Assembly (NCBI GenBank): GCA_013368315.1
Contig: JAACJM010000007.1
Location: forward strand, 124,001-188,000
DNA length: 64,000 nucleotides
DNA from: Tetrapyrgos nigripes
Lineage: Eukaryota; Basidiomycota; Agaricomycetes; Agaricales; Campanellaceae
Direction of reading: 5' to 3'
The translations under genes were made by a program, and so were the position numbers. Positions 57,465 through 64,000 of the stretch are shown piece by piece; position 1 is the stretch's first letter; every line of letters starts with the position of its first letter. Under the pieces are notes generated by a model. The model saw only the letters and a program-made list of their open reading frames with translations, searched no databases and was not told the origin of the DNA.

Positions 57465-58100
57465 TCATAACGCCAGTCGCAGATGAAGTTCAATCCATCC
57501 TCTGCTAGCGCCCTTAACCAGGCTCCGCAGTGCAATGGAATAATAACAACCATTCGTCAAACACCTCAGAGTAATCGGACATGTAGAGCGAATGAAGACC
57601 AAAGGATGACATGCCTTTGTCAAACGAAGTCTGATCGCCGGGACTTGACCAGTGCGAGTATGAATGAGTTCTGGGTGGGGTATTGAAAGGTCTGCTGAGT
57701 TGACATTTTCACAGCAACGTTCATCAATGTCGATTCTTAAAGATGTCAAACGAGGCACGAGAGCAGCGCAGTCTTCCTGGTTTGGGCGCAGAGTCAAGTG
57801 ATGAAAGAGCAAGGTGGTAAATCCTTTAGGGTCCAGATTATCAAGGGTGAGATGGCTGAGGTTTGGGGTCACAGTCAAAAAATGCAATAGGTCCTGATCC
57901 ACGACTGGAACGAAGAGCCTCAAGGTGTGGATCTGACAGCGGGACCGCATGATTAAATCCTTGAGAGTGATGGGGAGAATTGTTGGCTTTCTTCGATGAT
58001 AGAGAAATCGACGTCACGGAGAGATGGTAATGTCAGGTCAGCGAAAAATTCGTACGAATTACTGCGACACGTAGACAGACAGCATTTGAGCGAGGTAAGG
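57465..58100 (-). pseudogene. Second F-box gene relic, C-terminal half
   Basis: Tandem to the previous relic and in the same orientation. Readable blocks are DFSIIEES, CQIHTLRLFVPVVDQDLLHF, LTVTPNLSHLTLDNLDPKGF, TTLLFHHLTLRPNQEDCAAL, VPRLTSLRIDIDERCCENV and LSIPHPELI. After a frame change come KGMSSFGLHSLYMSDYSEVF and DEWLLLF, then AEPG followed by a stop; the terminal LRALAEDGL is in yet another frame. It is closest to the gene at 28320. At least two frameshifts and one nonsense codon. Confidence 0.78.
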
Positions 58101-58732
58101 TGAGGCAGGTTGAGGACGCGACTTGGATGATCGAGAGATGTGAAGCAGCTCTCAAGTCAATGCAGTCGCTCACGGACATTCACGCTTCCGTGAAGAACGA
58201 GTTTCCTAGGGTGAAGCCGAAACGCAAAGCGGAAACACCCCTTCCCGACTTGGAGACAAAGACAAGGAGTCCTCTGTCTTCAGACCATTCGAAACGCACT
58301 ACAATGACAGTCAGACAGTTTTTTGTTCACGGTTTTTACGGATCACTAGATGTATGCCTACTGGTACAATCCAGACACTTTTGGACTACCATATATACAG
58401 AAATATAGGTTGGGTCTTACTCGGTTTCTTATCGGGTTGTCATACAGCAGAAATGTTCAAACTGAATCCAATGTGAAGACTAGGGCTAATTTCTACATTA
58501 ACAACCATTACACCCGGAAAAGCAGCGACAGCATCGAGTACATGAGTATAGCGTATAATGGAGTCCAAGAGACCAAACAGTAATGAGACACGCAGGAAGG
58601 ATACGATCCACCAAAGCCTGAAACGAAAGTGACATGGCGTCAAAAGCTAGTCAGAGCAGCTAAAGCAGTCTTCATGCGAATTACGAATTCATTGAGGTGT
58701 TCCCGGGTTCTCTCTGTCAGAAGACACCAGCA
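58101..58732. other. Spacer with possible F-box debris
   Basis: A plus-strand frame at 58100-58408 (with TMTVRQFF) is basic and unremarkable. I find no clear N-terminal F-box blocks on the minus strand that would complete the relic next to it. Confidence 0.35.
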
Positions 58733-59569
58733 TCAGCATGCTTGTCGCAAATTCAGGCCAATCACGTTGGTAGAGCAACAAACATCCAAGTGATGCCTAC
58801 CAAAGAATAAGGTAGGCAGAGACTGCGCCACGACCAGAATGGAAGACGAGGAGGAGCGAGAGACAAGGGTAGGGCGAGGGGTTGGTGACATGCCTTGGTC
58901 TTTTTCTAACTCAATAACATCGCCAATCTTTTGTTCCAGCTTCTGCACCGTTATTTGGCTTTCGTACTTCGGCCTAGCGGCAGCCCACGCGTGGGTTTCA
59001 AGTAAGACATCGAGAAGCATGGCTCCGAGCTCTGAAGGGTGCATATATGCGCGTCAATACGCGCCAGTCAAAGTAAAACAGGACATACCTTGTTCAAACG
59101 TCGTATCTCGCGAAGTCTCTTCCGTGAAAGGACCGACGATCAGCCCTTGGTGATCAAAAGCGGGAAAACTTTGTCCGATGACTGTCATGAGCGAGCTCTC
59201 AGTGCGTTGAGTCAGCTGCGGTACTGGTGCTGGAGGCAGGTTGGATTTCTTGGAAGGATTGTCTGGTTTCTTTCCTGCCGTGTTTCCTGAAGGTTGGGGT
59301 CCTTTGCCAGAGCTAGATGGCCTCGACGCGACTTGAAGCTGGTTGGGTGGTGGTGGCTTTGGGCCATCAGGGGGTGGAGAGGTAAGAGAGGCTGAGCTAC
59401 GAGTTTTATCTTGAGCCGGTTTTTGAGTAGAAACAGCGGTGGTTGAAGTTGTCGACATGGTGGTATGAAAGAAAGCGGCGACGCGTCGGTTGTTTGCGCG
59501 ACTGGAGCTTGCAACCTTACTCTCACCTTCCCCAACTGAGTCGGTATTACTGGGCTTCTTGGCATGCAT
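58733..59569 (-). CDS. Hypothetical Ser/Pro-rich protein with helical C-terminus
   Basis: Not recognised. The first exon, from an ATG at 59567-59569, is low complexity: MHAKKPSNTDSVGEGESKVA, a Ser/Thr-rich stretch, then SPPPDGPKPPPPNQLQ and GKKPDNPSKKSNLPPAPVPQ. It ends with a more ordered SSLMTVIGQSFPAFDHQGLI, VGPFTEETSRDTTFEQ. An intron (about 59025-59088, gtatgt...cag) leads to ELGAMLLDVLLETHAWAAAR, PKYESQITVQKLEQKIGDVI, ELEKDQGMS, an amphipathic coiled-coil-like helix. The C-terminal end after ILVVAQSLPTLFFG may be intronic, so the stop at 58733 is provisional. A second ATG (MSTTSTTAVST, about 59459) could also serve. No neighbour suggests a role. Confidence 0.45.
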
Positions 59570-60418
59570 ATCGAGCCGGGAATGAGCTATATGAATAGCT
59601 GTCGTAATGGTCAGCGATGTATGTGAAAGCTGTCCTCGTTTTTTATGCGATATACCTACTCTGAACAGCGACCAGCTAAATTTCCAGACCTCTCCTTAAT
59701 CATTCTTTCACGATAGAGAACGCTTCTCTATTCTCTATTGTCTCTCAACAGCCCCTGGCATTATCTGTATGCTACGAGGATCATACCTTCTGCATATTGT
59801 GTCGCCCGACTGACAGGCATGGCGCTGAAGGAGACATCAGCCATTCAGTTGACGATGGCAAGAGAGCGGAGAAAAATCCAATCTGGTAGATAAACCGTCG
59901 AAGAGGTGTGTATACTGGTCTGATACTGGTCGGTATCTCCAAGAAAGGTTGGAGCGAACAGCTTTTGGCGTGGGATTCCATTGAAAGATGCATATGCTTT
60001 TTTCTGGTGTACGTCAACGCCCTGTCCCGACAAATGACTGTGACTGATAGAAACATGGCATAGCTTTCATACAGGAACTAGCTTTGTCACCGTCCAACGT
60101 TCGTACACTTGCAAGAATGTCCGCACAGTACAACTCCATCTCCCAGCAATGTGTGCGACACTATCAGTGCTCTAGAGTCGCTCTTACCCATGCTCTCCGA
60201 TGGAGTCGAAACAAGCTGAAATACCAAAGGTGGAATTTTTTGTGAGCGTCATAACATTCCGAGGACATTGACCTCCTAGCTTACTGAGTCAATAAATTTC
60301 AGCTCAGTGTCATAGCTTTTGAACAGCTCTGTACTATCAAGCAAGCGCTAGTCGTGCTTTATAACCTATTTCTGTCAAAGCTTGATATGTAGCCACATAT
60401 CCACAAACTCCCCTTCAT
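59570..60418. other. Divergent spacer upstream of HET gene
   Basis: Between divergent starts of the hypothetical protein and the HET gene. Contains a short near-palindrome (gagaacgcttctctattctc, about 59716-59735). No gene seen. Confidence 0.4.
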
Positions 60419-61543
60419 ATGCTGATGGACATAAATTCCTTACCTCGCCGATTCATAGACACGCGCACCCGCAAACTTGTCGACTTTTCCAATCGACCCA
60501 TCCCGTCTTATGCAATTTTGTCTCATCGATGGCTTGCGGGGGAGGAGGTCTCGTACGAAGAATTCTTGGCAGGCCTACCCCAGACAAAGCAGAAACTTGG
60601 ATATCGAAAGATATTTTCTGCATGTAAACAAGCTTTGGAGGACGGGCATCGATACATCTGGGTTGATACTTGTTGTATCAACAAGAGCGACTGCGTCGAA
60701 TATAGACTTGCCATAGGATCGATGTTTTCATACTACCAGAATTCAGCGGTATGCTATGCATATCTAGCTGACGTCTGGAAGGATGGTCCAGGAACATCCT
60801 ACCTGGATCATACCTTTGTCAAGAGCGATTGGTTCAAGAGGGGTTGGACGTTGCAAGAGTTGGTGGCGCCTGAGAAGATGATTTTCTATGGTTGGAACTG
60901 GAAGTTTATCGGTAGCAAGAGTGAGCTCACCGATTCTATCGAGCATATCACAGGGATCAATGCGGCAGTACTGCAAGGTACTATTCCAGTCCATGCCGTC
61001 GACATACGGGAAAGGTTGGAGTGGATCGCCGGAAGAGAGACCACTCAGGCCGCGGATCGGGCATATTGTCTGCTGGGCATTTTGGGACTAGAGATGGATG
61101 CGGACTATTCCGAAGACGCCGACAGAGCATTCCAACGACTGAATGCTGCACTTGCTGCCAAGTATCCGGACTTTCAGCAGTTCGAGGACGACAAGCATAT
61201 CCTTAGAGCCCTCGCTCATCAGAACGCACGCACACGTGTGGGACTACACAGAACAGATCATCCGACCTCCCATATTCCATCTTACCAACTCCACTCATCC
61301 AGGGGTATACCTAACCAAGGTGGATCTAGCAGGAAGGAGAATTCGAGGAGCGGTGCAGGAAGGACAGTGATCTCTCGGTCTGCCGAGAAGACGAAGAAAG
61401 GGAATGACGGGCCAGCAAAGAACGGTTACCTCCCTTCGATTTACTCTAATCCTCCTCCAGAGAAGGAACACGACTACGACTCTGTTCGTCGTCGTTTGAA
61501 GGCACGGGATCAATTTTCTGTAACCAATTCTCGAGTTGGTTAG
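60419..61543 (+). CDS. HET-domain protein
   Basis: Single frame of 374 residues. HET blocks in order: RKLVDFSNRPIPSYAILSHR W (about residues 21-41), GYRKIFSACKQALEDGHRYI, WVDTCCINKSDCVEYRLAIG SMFSYYQNSAVCYAYLADV (about 80-118), KSDWFKRGWTLQELVAPEKM, and AADRAYCLLGILGLEMDADY. These are the three conserved HET motifs. In filamentous ascomycetes such domains trigger incompatibility cell death; in Agaricomycetes their role is largely untested. After about residue 270 the frame turns low complexity (SSRGIPNQGGSSRKENSRSG). Another frame reads THPGVYLTKVDLAGRRIRGA from about 61290, so a frameshift or unrecognised intron near 61225 may hide the real C-terminus. Either of two near ATGs (MLMD or MDIN) may be the start. 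Confidence 0.85.
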   Translation: MLMDINSLPRRFIDTRTRKLVDFSNRPIPSYAILSHRWLAGEEVSYEEFLAGLPQTKQKLGYRKIFSACKQALEDGHRYIWVDTCCINKSDCVEYRLAIGSMFSYYQNSAVCYAYLADVWKDGPGTSYLDHTFVKSDWFKRGWTLQELVAPEKMIFYGWNWKFIGSKSELTDSIEHITGINAAVLQGTIPVHAVDIRERLEWIAGRETTQAADRAYCLLGILGLEMDADYSEDADRAFQRLNAALAAKYPDFQQFEDDKHILRALAHQNARTRVGLHRTDHPTSHIPSYQLHSSRGIPNQGGSSRKENSRSGAGRTVISRSAEKTKKGNDGPAKNGYLPSIYSNPPPEKEHDYDSVRRRLKARDQFSVTNSRVG

Positions 61544-62502
61544 ACTCAGAGGCAATGATTTGACGCTCTCTTATGATACGGACATCTTGACCACACTCAT
61601 CGAACTATGTACTTACTACCATCAGCTGTATTCCAGGCCTGCCCGCTCATCCTATCTTATCCTCTTCCTAATAGCCCTATATCGGACACTAGTTATTTTT
61701 ATACCTATCTTAAGTGTTACAATACCATACTTACAAAGACTTCCTATGCTTTCGCAAGTTATCTTTTCAGAATTAGAAAACATCATTGAAACAAAAGAGA
61801 CAGAGGAGGCCGAGTACAGAGAAAGATGTGTAGAGGGGTTAGAGGAGGAGGAGGAGGAGGAGGAGGAGGAGGAGGAGGAGGAGGAGGAGGAGGAAGGAAA
61901 ATAAAATAAGATAGTTGCCATTGTGATAAGGATGCGGATGCATGAGAGACGATGAAACGGATAGCAAGGAGCAAAGAGGCTTCGAAGGAAACAAATTCGA
62001 GAAATCTGTATAGCGAATGATATCACGGTTGACGGGAATATATAGCGCAAGGAACAGAGAGAAACAAAGAAGAAAGTAGTGTAAATATATGGTATGTATG
62101 TTTGCGTGGTGTACCTGATGGCTGATTGTAATAAGTAGTGAGTAACAGAGACAGTATGCGGGCTACGGAAACATGATTTGAGAAAAGATGAAGATGGACG
62201 GATAAACAAGGACCCAGATCTAGAGAGTAGGAAAACGTATGTGTAGCGAAAGCTTTTTTGCAACACTGAAACCCTGCCTACAACCAATAGTGATGACGAT
62301 GATGATGGAACCAAACCCAAACCAGAACGTTTTAACACGTCGCCATAACCCCAACCGAACCCAAAAAAACTAGATGATACATTCGTCAGTTTCCTTAACC
62401 CATGACGTTTGCTTGACGCTTGCAACATCGTCGTTACTGTTGACAATGTCCCCAATCCCATGAGAAAAAGAAAAAGGAATTAAATCAAAAGATGGGATTG
62501 AA
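61544..62502. other. Spacer between HET gene and right-edge gene
   Basis: Tail-to-tail spacer. A minus-strand frame (61652-62461) depends on the repeat tract for its polyserine/polyproline composition and is not considered a gene. Confidence 0.45.
61842..61894. repeat. (GGA)n microsatellite
   Basis: About 53 bases of uninterrupted gga/gag triplets (17-18 units), in the spacer after the HET gene. Expected to be length-variable. Confidence 0.95.
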
Positions 62503-64000
62503 TCAAGACTGCAACGACCCCGCCCTTTCATTGTGATGTCTGCCTTCAGTTGCGCCTCCAGCAGTAACCTTCGTCTGGTCTCCTGTCGGCTGAGTCGGGT
62601 CTGAGTCCGGTCGGTTAAGCACAGGCCTCTTCATCATGCTCGAAGACATCGACTGAGTCCTTGATGCAAAACCATGGTGGTCTTCACTTCCAAACGGAAA
62701 AGCAGTCTTTGACTCTGCGATTTCGTCGGCAGACCCACTCGTATTGACGTCCCAGTCGGGACTTGCCAACATCTGCGGTGCCGACTGCGACTGCGCCACT
62801 GAACCCCAAGCAGACTCAGCACCTTTGTATCTGGCTTCTTCCACCTCCCTCTCTCTATCCTCCTCTTTATCCTTCTTATCCTTTAAAATCTCACCCTCAA
62901 GCCCTGTATTCGTAGCCCCCCACCCTCCATACCCAGCCTCGGCCCCAGTGCCCACATTACCCACCGGCGGGAAATACCCCTGCGAAAGCGCTGAATCAAA
63001 GTAACCACCCGGTTCCCCACCTCCACGACTCCCAATCTCGACGTCGACACTTCCTGGTATAGCGCCCGGTGTCGGTATCCCGGGACTATGCGGGTGATAA
63101 GGATGGAAAAAGAATCCTCCTGGACTCATCTGACCCGCGTGGACAGGAGCACCAACTGCTAAATTGAGATACGGATTCGGACCTGCAACTCCGGGACGGC
63201 CCCAAAATGTTCCAGGTGACATGGCTACCCCAGGAGAGAATGGTGTTAGTTGGGCGAGGTGGGCATGTGCGGGGTGTGGGTGTGGGCGTTGGTGCTGTTG
63301 AGGAGCGTGAGCATGCTCGGGATACTGGGTTCGAGGTCGGGTTTGGAAGTAGGGATTGATGTTGAATGGGTCTGCGTTTGATTTTTTGGCGTCAGAAGAA
63401 GTCATGCCGGTTTGTGTGTTCGTAGGAGAACTTTCGGTGTTTGAGTCTGACGACGAAGTCGCGTTATTCGTCGGTGTCGAAGGTTTAGGACTCAGACTAC
63501 TGGAGCCATCATCATTGTCAGCGACCGATTGAGGGAACTGGCCGGTAGGTGTTCCTTCTTGGTTGGAATGAGGAATTAAAACTGTGCCGTTGAGCCCCAA
63601 GTTCAGATTGAAATCCAAACTGGGCTCATACCCGGGCGAAGCCAATGGCATGGGTGCCAAAAAGGTAAAAGGTGGCATTGAAGGGGTTATTGGAGGTAGA
63701 CCATGAGGCGTCATTGGTATCCCATGAGCAGGGTGATGTAAGGGAGACATGCCGGGGTAGTAATGTGGTGACATGGGGATACCCATAGGTGACATGTTAT
63801 GCAACGGCATGGGCATGGTGAATGAAGACATTGGAGGCGGCGGAGGGATATTGATGGGTCCGGGGTGATGAGGATGATTGGCGGGCCGAGGAGAGTGAGC
63901 AGATGTTTGGGCTGCATTGGCCTGAGTATGAGGCGCAGACGGCGACTTCCTAGGCGCGGACTCGGGAGCTGGAGATGTCGAAGATACAGAGGATGAGGAT
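62503..64000 (-). CDS. Low-complexity protein, 5' end outside window
   Basis: Not recognised. The minus-strand frame is open from the stop at 62503 to the right edge (about 498 residues), so the true start lies beyond 64000. Upstream of the internal Met at 63831 the frame continues with SAHSPRPANHPHHPGPINIP and a polyproline run. The composition is Pro/Met/Ser/His-rich: repeated PMSPHYYPGMSP, GIPMTPHGLPP and HPHPAHAHLAQL-type motifs. A charged helix KDKKDKEEDREREVEEARYK lies near the C-terminus, followed by SASDWDVNTSG-like disordered sequence and a His/Gly-rich end. It looks like an intrinsically disordered regulatory or RNA-binding-associated protein, with any folded domain presumably in the missing N-terminal part. 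No intron is needed in the visible portion. Confidence 0.6.
   Translation of the reverse strand, partial: SSSSVSSTSPAPESAPRKSPSAPHTQANAAQTSAHSPRPANHPHHPGPINIPPPPPMSSFTMPMPLHNMSPMGIPMSPHYYPGMSPLHHPAHGIPMTPHGLPPITPSMPPFTFLAPMPLASPGYEPSLDFNLNLGLNGTVLIPHSNQEGTPTGQFPQSVADNDDGSSSLSPKPSTPTNNATSSSDSNTESSPTNTQTGMTSSDAKKSNADPFNINPYFQTRPRTQYPEHAHAPQQHQRPHPHPAHAHLAQLTPFSPGVAMSPGTFWGRPGVAGPNPYLNLAVGAPVHAGQMSPGGFFFHPYHPHSPGIPTPGAIPGSVDVEIGSRGGGEPGGYFDSALSQGYFPPVGNVGTGAEAGYGGWGATNTGLEGEILKDKKDKEEDREREVEEARYKGAESAWGSVAQSQSAPQMLASPDWDVNTSGSADEIAESKTAFPFGSEDHHGFASRTQSMSSSMMKRPVLNRPDSDPTQPTGDQTKVTAGGATEGRHHNERAGSLQS

Noticed and set aside
61652..62461. Long minus-strand open frame across the GGA repeat
   Set aside because: Its length comes from the triplet repeat and a Ser/Leu/Phe-rich antisense bias; no domain, and it sits between two convergent gene ends.

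Overview
The window is nuclear DNA of a filamentous basidiomycete, most likely an Agaricomycete. The genes carry many short (about 50-65 nt) GT-AG introns. Core eukaryotic genes (divergent histones H2A and H2B, homoserine dehydrogenase, a KRE6/SKN1-type GH16 protein) sit beside families typically expanded in mushroom-forming fungi: F-box/LRR proteins, NACHT NTPases, TKL-like kinases, Crinkler-type proteins, HET proteins, and a TPR/DUF4470 family. Gene models below were spliced by eye from reading frames and consensus splice sites; product names rest on motifs I recognise, with no database search.

Layout. 1-5 kb: a bHLH transcription factor and a stretch with no supportable gene. 5-10 kb: a frameshifted F-box pseudogene, a broken ankyrin-repeat gene, and a secreted Aim6-like phosphodiesterase. 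11-18 kb: a Zn(II)2Cys6 regulator and an HMG-box regulator. 19-27 kb: a decayed TPR/DUF4470 copy, homoserine dehydrogenase, a second, probably broken Aim6-like copy, and an HNH-nuclease-like protein. 28-32.5 kb: two tandem F-box paralogues. 32.5-45.5 kb: about 11 kb (NACHT-kinase, H2B, H2A, GH16) enclosed by a large inverted repeat whose arms are themselves remnants of the TPR/DUF4470 gene. 45.6-52 kb: a Crinkler-like protein, a foldback element, a divergent F-box protein and an alpha/beta hydrolase. 52-58 kb: the intact TPR/DUF4470 gene with a 5 x 22 bp tandem repeat in a non-coding stretch, then two F-box gene relics. 58.7-64 kb: a small unknown, a HET-domain protein and the 3' part of a low-complexity protein running off the right edge.

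The most interesting gene is at 33412-36228 (minus). Eight spliced exons join a NACHT STAND NTPase to a C-terminal protein kinase that takes the place normally held by WD/TPR/ankyrin repeats. The kinase keeps its Lys, HRD and DFG motifs but has no recognisable glycine-rich loop. With the Crinkler-like gene, the HET gene and the churning F-box and TPR families, the window looks like a recognition/defence-type accessory compartment interleaved with housekeeping genes. That functional reading is inference.
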